Notes under the pieces: generated by a model | What the model was told of the DNA's origin: nothing | Database searches by the model: none | Seen by the model: the letters and a program-made list of their open reading frames with translations, nothing else | Position numbers and translations under genes: made by a program | Origin: Coniferiporia sulphurascens | Lineage: Eukaryota > Basidiomycota > Agaricomycetes > Hymenochaetales > Hymenochaetaceae | Assembly (NCBI GenBank): GCA_002794785.1 | Contig: NBBA01000012.1 | Span: 1,364,001 to 1,428,000, forward strand | Direction of reading: 5' to 3' | Length of the DNA: 64,000 nt | In this document: positions 47,757 through 59,340 of the stretch, piece after piece | Numbering within the stretch: the stretch's first letter is position 1 | Layout of the letters: each line of letters begins with the position of its first letter

Positions 47757-49089
47757 GCGCTTTAGAGATTTAGAGCCGAGTCGGGCTCTTTTTGTCTCTG
47801 ACAAAAATTTTGACGTTTCCTCTTCCGACTTATTTCACATCATCCCTTCATCTCCGGATAGACTACATAGAGCTTCGGATTCTCTATTCCCGGTATACAT
47901 CAAGCCTAACATCAACACTTGCCAGCTTGTCTGTCTGGTGGCTCAACCTTTCTGCTTTTTCTTTCTTTTTCCTTTCTCCTCCTGTTTGTCTGCGTGGTCT
48001 CCCCCTGAAATGCGCCTGGGCTGCGGCTTTCCCTCGCTTGTACAATGCGTACTCCCCTTACAAGTTTCCCATCTTGTTTAAATTGGCTGTTCTGTGGTTC
48101 TCTTGTTCCCCCTTTTTTTTCACCGTTTTCTGACTTCTATTCTGTTTTTTTTTTTCTTTCTCAATTTTACTCCCGCTCAGTTCTTACTTTTTCTTTTTCT
48201 TTTTGTCTAGCCTTCCTTATTGTCTGCTGTAATTGCATCCTCCCCCCCTCCCCGTGCTACCGACGCTACGCTACTGGTGGCACGTAGTATTCTCCCTTCT
48301 AATTCCGACTTTCTTCCTTCCTAGTACCCCGCCTGAGAATATCACCCCGCGTTCAATTGGTTTACAACATCTCACTTGTTAATTCGAATCTACACCACCG
48401 CCCTCCTGCCTCTCCCCGCACAAATGCATCCCTATCCCGTTCCGTTCCATTACATTCTGCTACCACACACGCGTATACAACTAAGCTAACTAACGTTATC
48501 CACTTCCTTGAGGAAAGGCCGTCCATCTTCTTTCCCCCATTTTTTTCTTCTCTTTTGTCCGTTCGTACCCTATAGCCCCGTCCCCTGCTACCTCCCTACC
48601 CCGCCCACCTACGCATACGCGTATGCGTATGCGTCTCGGCGGGTCCTGTTATGGCTCGTATACTCGTACTCGTATATCTTCCTTCACTTACACTTACCCC
48701 GACCCCGACCCCGTATTCATATCCCTCCCCCCGTCGTCGTATTGTGCTTCGTAACTCATCGTCCCCGTCCCCTGCTCCGCGCCCGTCTTATACCCGAAGG
48801 CATGCACGAAAAGAAGTGGAAAGAACAGGGAGGGTCAGGGGGTCAGAGGGCGCGGAGCGCGTAAATCTACATAAATTAGTGTAGTGTAATTTTTCTCGTC
48901 TGTATACAGCGTTTTTTTTCCTGCTTTTCCGCTTTTACTTTCTTTGTTTTTTTTTTCCGGTTTGGGTCCGGGTTATGCTTACGATTACGGTTACGATTAC
49001 GATTGAGGCTATGGTTTGTGGATACGAATTTGCTTGTCCCTCCCTCAGGCACCCTCTCTCCTCTGGGCGGTCGGGCAGACTGCTTGTGC

Positions 49090-49121
<32 letters not shown>

Positions 49122-50961
49122 TTGCTCGTGCGCGTGCGGTGGTGTTATTTTTAGAGTATTTGGGGGCCGGGAAGAGGGTGGGGTTGGGGAAGGTCGGATT
49201 GGGGCGGGTGACTCCGAGTCGGACTGGAGTGCGAGTGTGGGTAGTTAATAGATCGAATGAATGGGTGGATGGATGAATACGGTATGTGGATATGTAGATA
49301 TGTAGATATGTGAATACAGTATATGAGTTGTAGATTTGGACGGTGGGTGCTTTTGTGTGTTCTGTGTTTTGTGTTTTTTGGGGGTGAGGGTGAGGATAAG
49401 TTGTACTTGTAGTTGAATTATACTGTAGTTGAGGTGAGTGGGCCGGCCGAGCCGAGGCGTCACCGTATTGATCGGCTTGGGGGGACTCGGACGACACTAT
49501 GTATGTAAACACCAAATGTACTGTAGTCGTATATATAGTTGAGATTACCAGACACGTGAGTTCCGGTGGGGCTGCTATGTATGTAGTGTAGTTGCCACCG
49601 GCAGAGTCGTCTAGCCCGAGTGGCAGCAGCCGGAGTGGGGAAGCCGAGGACGAGACGAGGGAAGGGGAGGTAGAAGGGGGAAGCGAAGCGCCGGAGATCG
49701 AGTTATCCGAAGCGCCTTCAAGTTCCCCAAGTAGTCTCCTACGCTTCAGTGCTTCAGTGCTTCGGTGCTACAGTTCTTCAGTTCTTGAGTCGGTATGCAG
49801 TCTAAGGGACTTCAGCACCTCCGTCACCGCCCTTCGCCCCGCACCACCCCGCTCTTCCCCACTCCCCACTCCATACACCCCGCTCCTCTCCTCCGCCCAG
49901 GTCTCGCCTTTCTATTCCATTCTGTACTGTGCTGCCACAATTAAATCCAATTCAATCCAATCCAATTCAACCCACCCCATCTCGCATCCGCATCCGATTC
50001 CGACTCCATTTCCGATCCGACTCGGGGAAAGGCGACGTGGGAAATGGCTCCGGGACCCGGATCTGGTTCTAAGAAGCTCTGGGCGCCCCCCCCCCTCCCT
50101 CCTCCTCCTCCCCGTGGGCACGGGATGCTACGCCGACGTGGCACTAGTACAGGCGCTGGCAACTGACTCGCCGCGAAGGCTCCAAGTCGGAGGTTAAACA
50201 TTGAGGCTGCTGACCGACGTTGATATTGATACCACGAACTCGGTGGTGCTTCGCGATGGCCTGGGCCGCCGGGGAGAACCCCCTGCTATAATAGAAGCTG
50301 TATATACATACGGACAAACAAACATACGTACATGTATGTATGTATAGGTAGGTTGTGCTGTGTATATACATAGGGGCCCGGGGCTATGCGGGACGCTATA
50401 TGTCGGCCGGCGCCTACTGTAACTAGGGGATGGAAGGAGAGCATTGGCAGTTCGCAGCCCCGGGGACTCGGAGAACTCCCGCGCACGTGTCCGTCCGTCC
50501 GTGCTTCCCTCTACTCAGATTCGGCTTCTCCGGGAGCTTTCCTCTTTTCTCCTTTCCCTTCCCTTTTTTTTCTTTCAGACTCAGACGGCGATTTTGGCTC
50601 TGAGCCTCCGAGGCCCGTACCCAGAGCCACCCTCCGAGTCCGAGTCCGAGTCCGAGTCTGTCCCCCGCCCGGCATTGCAGTTGCCGCGGGGGTGGCGGTG
50701 TACCTGCCGATCTCGTTCCGGGAAAGGCAATTAATGTGCTTGGGCTCCCCCGGACCCCGGGAAATCGGATTGGGATCCGGCTGGCACGTGCTGGTGGGCT
50801 GGAAATCACATGATGGGACGTGTGGGCTGCTGAGCGCTTACGGGCACGGACCATTCGGAGCTCGTCATCGCGAGTTCGTTGTCGTCGTCCTCGCTTTCAA
50901 CTAACCGTTCTGCTAATACCAGCCTCCCGACGACTCCAGACACGCCCGGACGACCGTCAAC
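47757..50961. other. 3.2-kb low-complexity gene-free region
   Basis: Rich in homopyrimidine tracts (47930-48240), a CGTATG reiteration at 48615-48632, a hexamer tract (TTACGN)n at about 48975-49003, a (CGTGCT)n tract at 49085-49130 and CCGAGT repeats near 50640. Long open frames here are side effects of GC-rich simple sequence. The left part is probably the 3' untranslated region of the zinc-cluster gene, the right end the promoter of MCC-beta. Confidence 0.55.
49085..49138 (+). repeat. CGTGCT hexanucleotide microsatellite
   Basis: About six tandem copies of (CGTGCT), slightly interrupted (CTTGCT, CGTGCG), in noncoding DNA. Confidence 0.7.
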
Positions 50962-53529
50962 ATGCTCTCGAAACGGCTCCTCGCAGCGCGCCCATGCATG
51001 CGCAAGATGACGCCGCGTGTAGATATGGTTGCGGGCGCGCGCCGGTATTTCAACGCGGACGTTCTGCCTTCTCTCGTCTCGCCAGCTGCACCAGAGTTCG
51101 CGCAGCGCGCAGCGGCAATGGATACGCTTGTAGCGGATCTCGAGCGCAACCTCGCGGACGCCCGTACAGGCGGTGGCGCGCGCGCTGCAGAGCGCATGCG
51201 CGCGAAGGGCAAGATGTTGCCCCGTGAGCGGTGAGTCGAGTTGTCCTTTCATGCATTTTGAGAACTTGCTCCCCACATTGCATTGTGCGTGCACTTACAC
51301 TGCCTTTTCGTCTCGCAGGCTCGCAGCGCTCCTCGATCCCGGCTCGCCATTCCTCGAGCTGTCGCCGCTCGCGGCGCACGAGGTGTACGGCGAAGAGCGC
51401 ATCCCCGGAGCGGGTATCATCACTGGTGTCGGTCGCGTTGCGGGAAGAGAGTGTATGGTGGTCGTGAATGATCCCACCGTTAAAGGTGGTTCGTACTACC
51501 CTCTGACGGTGAGTCTGCAGGCGCCTTTTTGGTGCTCGTATGTGCCAAAGGTGACCTGATGTGCGTTGTACAGGTTAAGAAGCATTTACGGGCGCAGGAG
51601 GTTGCGCGCGAGCATGGGCTTCCGTGCGTGTACTTAGGTGAGAGCTTATTGCCCGTATTCCGGTGTATCGGCGTCGCGTTCCCGGTTTCCTTCGCCATCG
51701 GGTTTTCAGCTCAGTCTATGGGATTTACTGTCTGTCCTGTGTGCTAACACGTGACAAACAATAGTCTACGGATAATCTCCTTTCCACTCCTCTAGTGCTT
51801 TAAGCTGAAGAATAGTCGCTGATATGCATTTTCCACACAGTTGAGTCAGGTGGCGCTGCATTACCACACCAAGCAAATGTATGATTACTTCTGTGGCTCA
51901 CGCGCGTCATCAATCGGTAAGAAATTTACTGAATGACTTCCCGAAGGTTTTCCCCGACAAGGAGCATTTTGGAAGGATATTCTACAATATGGTACGGATA
52001 TCTAACCTAGCTTATAACGAGTTGAGTTGACAGGTAATGCTGTAGGCTCAAATGTCCGCCCTTCGTATACCGCAAATATCTGTCGTTCACGGTATCAGTG
52101 TGGCTGGTGTGTCTATAGTGCTTTGCCAACATTGACTTTTATTAACTTTTATTGCGTAGGCGGAGCGTATGTTCCCGCTATGTCGGACCAAACTATTATC
52201 GTGCGTAACCAGGGTCGCATCTTCCTCGCAGGTCCGCCGCTGGTGCGAGCTGCTACCGGGGAGGAGGTGGATGAGGAGACCCTAGGTGGCGGGGAGATGC
52301 ACGCGCGTGAGAGCGGTGTAGTTGATTATCTAGTGAACAGTGATGAAGAAGGCTTACAACGCGGAAGAGAATGCGTAGCAGACCTGAGTGGTGATTTATC
52401 CCCAGAAGAGGTGGGCAGATTAATTCATGCCTTGCATTAATGCGAACCGTCTGCTCACCAAACTTTGGCAGCCTCTCCAACCCGCAGACCCGCCGCTGTA
52501 CCCCGCGCACGAGCTGCACGGGATCGTCGGCACAGACGTGCGACAGGCATTCGACATGCGCGACGTGATCGCACGCATCGTCGATGGCTCGCGCTTCCGC
52601 GAGTTCAAGCGCGAATACGGGAACACGCTCATAACCGGCTTCGCGGCGATCCATGGTGTGCCCGTCGGTATCGTCGCGAACAACGGTATCTTGTTTTCGC
52701 CGTCCGCGCTCAAGGCGACACACTTCATTGAGCTATGCTCGCAGCGTGGCATCCCGCTTGTTTTCTTGGTCAATGTCACTGGTGTGGAACTTTTTTTTCA
52801 CGCTCGAAGCAATGACATTTATTATTCGGCTGTAGGGTACATGGTCGGCTCGAAGGCTGAGCGAGGCGGTATTGCGAAGGACGGCGCGAAGATGGTGCGT
52901 GCGGTAGCGTGCGCAGACGTCCCTAAGTACACTGTTGTCGTCGGTGGCAGCTTCGGCGCGGGAACTACGGTATGCCATTTATCATTCGTAAATTACCTAT
53001 TCATCTTCACTGATTCGATGACGTTGCCTGCAGGGATGTGCGGACGGGCGGTACGGATACATCTTACAGACTCGTCATGGTAGCACTAGTCTTTAATAAC
53101 GCTCCTATGTTTTTTCGTGATAGTACTCGCCCCGTTTCCTGTGGATGTGGCCAAACGCGAAGGTATCCGTCATGGGCTCGCAGCAGCTCTCGCAGGTGAT
53201 GACGACAGTCTCCAAGTGCGTCACTCTCTCCTCTTCCTCTCCTTTCTCTATTCCCGTGCTCATCAAAGCGCTTGATAACACCCCCACGCAGGGACCCGAG
53301 CCAGCACTCCGCACTCGAAGCGGAAATAGAGGCACAGTCAAGCGCGTATTACTCCACAGCGCGTTTGTGGGACGACGGCGTCATTCGTCCGGCGGATACG
53401 CGCGACACGCTGGGGCTTGCGCTTGCGCTGTCGTATAAGAAAGGTGGGCGTGGGCGGGGACGTGGGAGTGGGCCTGTGTCGACGACGTGGGATGGGGAGG
53501 GGAGGGGGTTCGGCGTGTTCAGGATGTGA
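50962..53529 (+). CDS. MCC2: Methylcrotonoyl-CoA carboxylase beta subunit (one frameshift)
   Basis: Carboxyltransferase subunit of mitochondrial 3-methylcrotonyl-CoA carboxylase in leucine breakdown. The start at 50962 opens an Arg-rich mitochondrial presequence ([16 protein letters not shown]). The carboxyltransferase domain shows [129 protein letters not shown] [19 protein letters not shown], and NVTG joined to [20 protein letters not shown] later exon gives [18 protein letters not shown]. At 52961-52970 the motif GAGNYGMCGRA needs one extra base (GGAACTACG for GGAAACTACG), a single-base fault. The biotin-carrying alpha subunit is not in the window. The C-tail is Gly/Arg-rich and ends at 53529. 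Confidence 0.93.
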
Positions 53530-54498
53530 TTTGTTGGGATGTGATTTAATGTAATTTACGGAAAATGCTGGGTCGAGTTCTGGAAAGGTGTTAGAAATTA
53601 GTAGTGATCGTTCCTTTTTATCTATTGGAGAGGGTGAGATATATAATATATAGACAGCTCTGAGGTAAAAATGAGACCTCACACCATAAATTATCTGCCT
53701 TCATGGGATTTGATAATTGGCCCTCGGGAGCCGGTATGGACGTTGAAATCATTATTTAAATCATTCATTTAAGTAATGTATAAATACCACTGGTATGTAA
53801 GGGAATAACTTGAAGGAGCTTCTAGTCACTGGTATAGGAAGACAGGAAGAGTGCGTATTGTGCACTATCGTCTTCCCCTCAGGCAGGAGGCAGGAGCTTG
53901 AAGTGTCAGGAGAATTGGATATACATTGTACTGTGTGTACGTATCTCAAAGGCGGCGGCCTCCCACCTTTTACACGGTATAATCATTCATCCGTGGAGCA
54001 AAGCCCACACGGACAAAGTTGGGGCCCCGCCCGCAGTGAGTCTGATGTGAAAACTCTACTATTGTAAAAGTTCAAGCTAATCCGAGTCTTCAAAAAGCAC
54101 TGCCAGTGATCGGTCCGAGCTCATGATGACTTGGAGGAGGTATTCTATTATCTGGATATTGGCTGGTAAGACAGAACGGAGTGGAAGGGGGGAGGAATAG
54201 TTTCGTTTGATGCTCAATTATTTAGACGGGAGCTCTTGTGGAACTTGAATATCTAGGAAATCTGTCCAGAGAGTTCAGAATTGCAGACTTTCTTCAACTT
54301 TTTCTTTGTGCCTGAAAGTATTAAACCAATTAAGTAAGTTGACATGGTCACGTGAATGGCTCGGCTCGATGCCTCACGCGCCAATTACGTCGACGCGGCA
54401 GCGGGACATTCATATTCTCTTTGCATTTCATTCTACAGCACCTCGAATGGTCTATTCGTCTCTTTGATGAGATCATAGCGCGTAGCCCTCTTGGAAAC
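53530..54498. other. Intergenic region
   Basis: About 970 bases between MCC-beta and NCA2, AT-richer than the genes. A non-ATG frame runs into NCA2 from 54352 but without conserved content. No other gene seen. Confidence 0.45.
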
Positions 54499-56526
54499 AT
54501 GTCGTCTTTCGCTGTGAACCACGTTCGCTCGCTGGTTAGTACGGCGTCGTCAGTAGACGACAAGTCGGACTCGGAGGCTTCAGTCTCCAGGAGTCGACAG
54601 TCGTCACAAGGCGAAGGATTACACACTTTGCTACTTCAACTTGGCTCGCCTTTTGATAGACACGCATTACATGGGACTTTAAAGACTTTGGGCGACCGGG
54701 AGGGAGGCGACGCGTCTCTCACGCAGCCGACGCAGGATGAGAATAACATCATTAGGGACACGCTGGAAAATAGGATCATTGTTGGTGTTTATGCGGAAGT
54801 CTTGGATTTGTGGTTGAAAGAGGCCAGTGAAGCTGACTCGGAGGCGGAGTGGTGGGCAGGCACCGCTAGGTCAAGACAGTCTGTCGCTTGGTACTTGCTT
54901 GCTAGTAAGTTACCTACTGGTGAATCTTTGCGGCGCTGACATGTATCTATACAGCTCTCCCTGAACGCCTAAAGCGCAGTGTACTTGTTGTATTGAACGC
55001 GTTGCGCTTACACCATCTCCCGCTACGTCCTTCGTCGTTCACTCCACAGACCTTTCGGCGGCTCTTCCCCCGCTCGTTGCGACCGACTGCACTCTCAACG
55101 GCGTTCTTCCCCCATCTTGCTCACCAGTCACATCTGCTTTTCACTTCCCCTTTCGAGCTTGCTCGCCAGGAATGCGAGCTACGAAGAGAAAAGCTCATCA
55201 AGCTCAGAGACGAACGTGCTGAGCAGTTGGGCTTGCTCATGTCCGCAAAAAGCGAGATAGAGCTGTCAATGCGCGATGAACGCCCAAGCGCAACTGCTAC
55301 GAGGCTACAAAAGGTCATAGGCGTTTGCTCTGGAGAGAAACTTGGATCTACGGAAATAAATACCGATAGCTCCGCGCCAACGCTGCACAGTCTCGTGTTT
55401 TCACTGCTCCCTGCTCATGTTTCCGCTCATTCCAAGCTATTATCATTGCTTCGCAGGCCATCACGTCTCACACTTCTTTGGCCTCGTCTGGCCCTCATCC
55501 CGCCCGTCTCTTTTGTGCTCTTCCGACTTGTCTATGGTTCTCGTGAGTCGATAGCAGAAACCGCGCTGCGCGCTCACGATACAGTCAAGGGCTTCTGGTT
55601 TGGGTATGTCATTGAGCCGGTGAGGGATATTTTAGACACTGTACGGATCGGCCGGGACGACGCGGCTAGGATCGTAAGTCGGCAGGGCTTCCGGGCAGAC
55701 ATTGAGGTGAGAACGACAATTACCTACTCTTAAAATCGTCAGGCTGACAGTCACGTAGTCCTTGGAACGAATGTCAATCGCTCTGAGCATGGACAAGCTA
55801 TCTCTAAACGAATCCGAGCTCCGAGGCATTGCGGAGCAGATCCGTCAAGGCGACCTCACTCCCGTGCTCCGCATCTACGAAGACGACATCAAATCTCCAG
55901 TCCGCGCTGCAATCACCGGCACGCTTGTTCGCTCACTTCTTATACAAGTTCAAAAAGCAAAGGTCTTTATTCTCCTATCTTCTTTAGAATGAACACGCTC
56001 TTATTGAACTACTTTCATAAAGGTTGACCTGGATCAAGCGCTCTCAGGAATTGACAAATTGCTTCACTCACAGGAGCTCACTTTTGCGTTTGTGGGTGTC
56101 GCGCCCGCGCTCGCAATCGTTTACTCATTTACGAGCTTCCTGCGCGACGTCTGGGTTGGGGGACGCGGAGACAAGAAATTCGGCGGACGAAAGGAACGTG
56201 AGGGTGCATGGCTTGCAATCAGACATGTGGAGCGTCTCCTCCTCACGAATCCCGGATCCCCCTCTGCTCTTAGGACGGGACAAGAGTCGGAATCGGCACT
56301 TCCTGCGCTAACCTCCGGGCTACTGCTGATTTCACTTGCCAGACTGCGCGCTTATGCAGAGGCGCGCTTGCCGGCTCGCTCGTTGCTACGCGAGGGCGTG
56401 CTCGCGGATATTGGAGATCTGGAGAGCCCCGATTTAGGCCGCGCGGAGAAACTGCGTGTCGTCGAGCGGATGTGGCGCTCATGGGGTGCTTTGATGGGTT
56501 GGGATCGGATGGGGAGGCTGAAGTAA
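54499..56526 (+). CDS. NCA2: NCA2 mitochondrial protein
   Basis: Homologue of yeast Nca2p, a mitochondrial inner-membrane protein that, with Nca3p, controls expression of ATP synthase subunits 6 and 8. Exons 54499-54904, 54955-55706, 55759-55962 and 56023-56526 join in frame to 621 residues. The ATG at 54499 (MSSFAVNHVRSLVS) is chosen because the frame upstream has only a GTG and no conserved sequence. The centre has a coil (ELARQECELRREKLIKLRDE) and the membrane segments LLWPRLALIPPVSFVLFRLV and LTFAFVGVAPALAIVYSFTS. Conserved blocks include KGFWFGYVIEPVRDILDTVR, MSIALSMDKLSLNESELRG, DLTPVLRIYEDDIKSPVRAA, ALSGIDKLLHSQELTFAFVG and the C-terminal REGVLADIGDLESPDLG. Frame intact throughout. Confidence 0.93.
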
Positions 56527-57898
56527 TAAGACGCTTCGGTCGATTGGAGGGGGCTTGTAGAGGTGTCTAAGTATATTCCTTCGGGACTTCGGTGCATCTG
56601 GCGAGGGAAGATATATTTCAGTCCACATGTCCGAGGGGGAAAGCGGGAGAAGACAAGGTTGGGTTATGTTGCAGTAAGTGATGCTGTCGGCTCCTCGCCT
56701 GAGGGGACTTAGTGCTCCTATGAAATCTCAAGGCGGAAAATTTTTTGAGGGTACTGGAGCGAACCGGCAAAGATCGGGTGTGGCACGACCGAGTTCGCCC
56801 TTGAAGGATCAACTTGAAAAGAGCTCCGTCTGGTGCACGCAATTGGGTTCTTCCATTTGGCTGGCTGGGGATTTTGTCCTTTCATGTTACCTGCTTATTT
56901 TTAAGACGTGGCAACAGTCGCTAGAGTGGTTCTTGATGCTCGGTCCCTGCACTTGACAATGTTAATCCGAACTCGCTAGCGATTCGGACACAGTCCGAAG
57001 GGGTGTAAATGTCTGGGAGTCCGCAACTGACAATTTCACTTAACTGCGAAATGGAACTTTGAAACAGGGGATGCTGAAATTCCTTGGGTCCCTGCACAGG
57101 ATGTATCCGTTGTTCTATACGCCCTTCCCGAACTTGCAGCTTGAACTGGACTTGCAGCCGCTGTGCTCAACTTCAAACTATGTACCATCAATGCTAATCT
57201 GAAATTACAAAGTTGAGGACATATCCTCCCATGTCTCATCGGACATTCCAAACCACTTTCCACGCATGGTCATGCTTGCTTTCTGGTTTTCAAGATTTTC
57301 TTCCTAGCTTGATCTCAGTGACAAAAGTACATCGCAGCTGTGCTTGGAATCACTAAAATGCTAAGGCAAAGAAAGGGGATTCGAGGGCGAATGGATGGGA
57401 GTGTCTTACGGATTTAAAGAAGCGGAAATGAAATGCCCTCACCTAACGAACTAAGGGCTCAAACAAAAGAATTTGCGGAGGCCCAATTCAGTTCCGTGGT
57501 TCACGATGCATGTGACTAGGACATTTAATCAATACGCCTTTCCATTCAGTGAAGAAAATTTTATTCGTTCGTGAGGTCATTAAAATAAGCCGTATATCTC
57601 CATGCCATCAAATAGCAGATAGCAATGCGTTCATCAAGGGAAAAGGAATGATAAGGGGTCGAGATGGAACGGTAAAAGAAAAAACCGAACGAGATACGTT
57701 ATACAACTTTTGTGGCGGATGAGAAGAAAAGGCCGAAAAGCAGATACAACAGAAACCCAGTAAGAAAAGCCGGTCAAGAAAGTTTCGAGAAACCAATTCC
57801 CCATTTCGTAACATCCCATATAAAAGAAGAAGAGAAGAAAAAGAGAGCAGAAGCGGTCGGCTAGTATGCGGTCACTCGACGGATCGAGGGCCGAGACT
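56527..57898. other. Convergent intergenic region
   Basis: About 1.37 kb between the 3' ends of NCA2 and the aquaglyceroporin. Short frames only; no family match, repeat ends or RNA gene seen. Confidence 0.45.
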
Positions 57899-59340
57899 CT
57901 ACACGACTCCTGGCTCGATTTCGGTTCCTGCTCCGGCAGGCATTTTTTGGCGCTCTTGATTGGGTGCTCGCATGTGGTTCTCACGTGCGGTCGCGTTCCT
58001 GCAAAGAGCGTTAAGCGGTTGAAACTTGGATACTGCCTGAAGGGAGGAAACGACGACTCACGGGTGGTTGAATATGCTCTCGTTACCCGTATACATAAAC
58101 GCGTCGTAGACGAAGGTGGCGACAAGAGCACCAAGGATCGGTGCGAGGACGCCGCACCAGAGCCAGTATTGATTTCGGAAGGTAAAGACACCCCGTCCGT
58201 ATCCGGCCATTGCAGTGAAGATGCGCGGGCCCAGATCGCGTGCGGGGTTAACAGCGAAACCTGTCTGAGCGCCAAACACCATACCAATGCCGAACACGAC
58301 GAGGAAAAGCGCAAACGGAATTAGCCCTGGCGGTGCGGGCCCGTTGCGCTTGTCGGTTACAGCGAGCAAGACGATGAGGAGAATAAACGTCCCCAGGAAC
58401 TGTCAACGAGTTAGCTTGTCCGAGGATACGTGCTTCCTGCCAAAGCTTACCTCATCCCAGAAAGCCGATACTGTGATTAGGCGACTGTCAGCTCATTTTT
58501 CAGCAGAAAACGTGGAATTGAATAGCTTACCATTGGACAAATATGAAACCGCGTATGTACCGAAGAGCGAGGCCGATCCAGGAATTGTGCGCACGCCTGC
58601 TCCGCCCTCAAATTTGTCAATCGCGTGGAAGTAATTCGCGTAGGTAATCGCGGCACCAGCAATCCCGCCTAAAAGCTGCGAAAGAATAAAAACTGGGACC
58701 TTACGCCATGGGAAATCACGGAAGGTAGCAAGGGCAATCGTAATCTATGAAAGCGATAGAGTTATTTACGTCAAGGGAAGACTGAAACACGTCCGCTGAC
58801 CGCTGGATTTATATGACCGCCACTTGTACCACCGGCGACCAATACACCAAAGCCGACGCCTTCAATTAAAAAAAGAACGTAAATCGCGTGCGATAGAAGA
58901 ATGAAATGAAATGGACCGACCCAGGCCCCAACCAAGAGCGACAGACAACCAGCCCTACACAAGCGAATTTGAATACGGTTGCTAACTAAAACGTCAACGA
59001 AAACTTACCCCTGCGGACGAAGTAGACACATTAATGCTGTCGAACAGTACGCCTTGCGCGTTCCCCGCCGTGCCGAAAATGACAAGAATCATAGTCCCAA
59101 GGAACTCTGCGGCGGGCTCTCGGATCGTATACCTGGTCAGATCGTATGAGCGACAACCGTGAAGGCCAAGAGCATCGTCGCGTACCGCAGCTTTGACCAG
59201 CGATTGGGATACATTGTGATCTGTTCCGCACCATCTTGCTCTGGCTGTGCGTTTTCTTGTCTGGTTATGACGCTTTGACTTGTGCTAGAAGCACCCTCCG
59301 TCTTTTGGATGGAATCTTTCGCAGAGTAACCGTAAGACAT
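57899..59340 (-). CDS. Aquaglyceroporin (MIP family channel)
   Basis: Membrane channel for glycerol and water, probably at the plasma membrane and relevant to osmotic balance. The start at 59340 gives a hydrophilic cytosolic leader (MSYGYSAKDSIQKTEGAS). Transmembrane pieces follow in separate exons: EFLGTMILVIFGTAGNAQGV, then the first pore motif SGGHINPAV, FRDFPWRKVPVFILSQLLGG, LIPFALFLVVFGIGMVFGAQ and the second pore motif FAVNPARDLGPR. The aspartate right after NPAR marks the glycerol-conducting (GlpF-like) group. The sixth span includes YWLWCGVLAPILGALVATFV. The final exon, joined after SIFNHP, adds NATARENHMRAPNQERQKM and ends EIEPGVV at 57899. Frame intact. Confidence 0.92.

Noticed and set aside
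48975..49003. Telomere-like hexamer tract
   Set aside because: The unit is TTACGN rather than TTAGGG, only a few copies, and internal to a core-gene region.
49592..50197. 200-codon open frame rich in Ser/Glu
   Set aside because: Starts with a non-ATG codon after repeats, has no conserved motif, overlaps simple sequence, and a comparable frame exists on the other strand.
54352..54498. Upstream extension of NCA2
   Set aside because: Starts at GTG, has no conserved residues; the ATG at 54499 gives a normal N-terminus.
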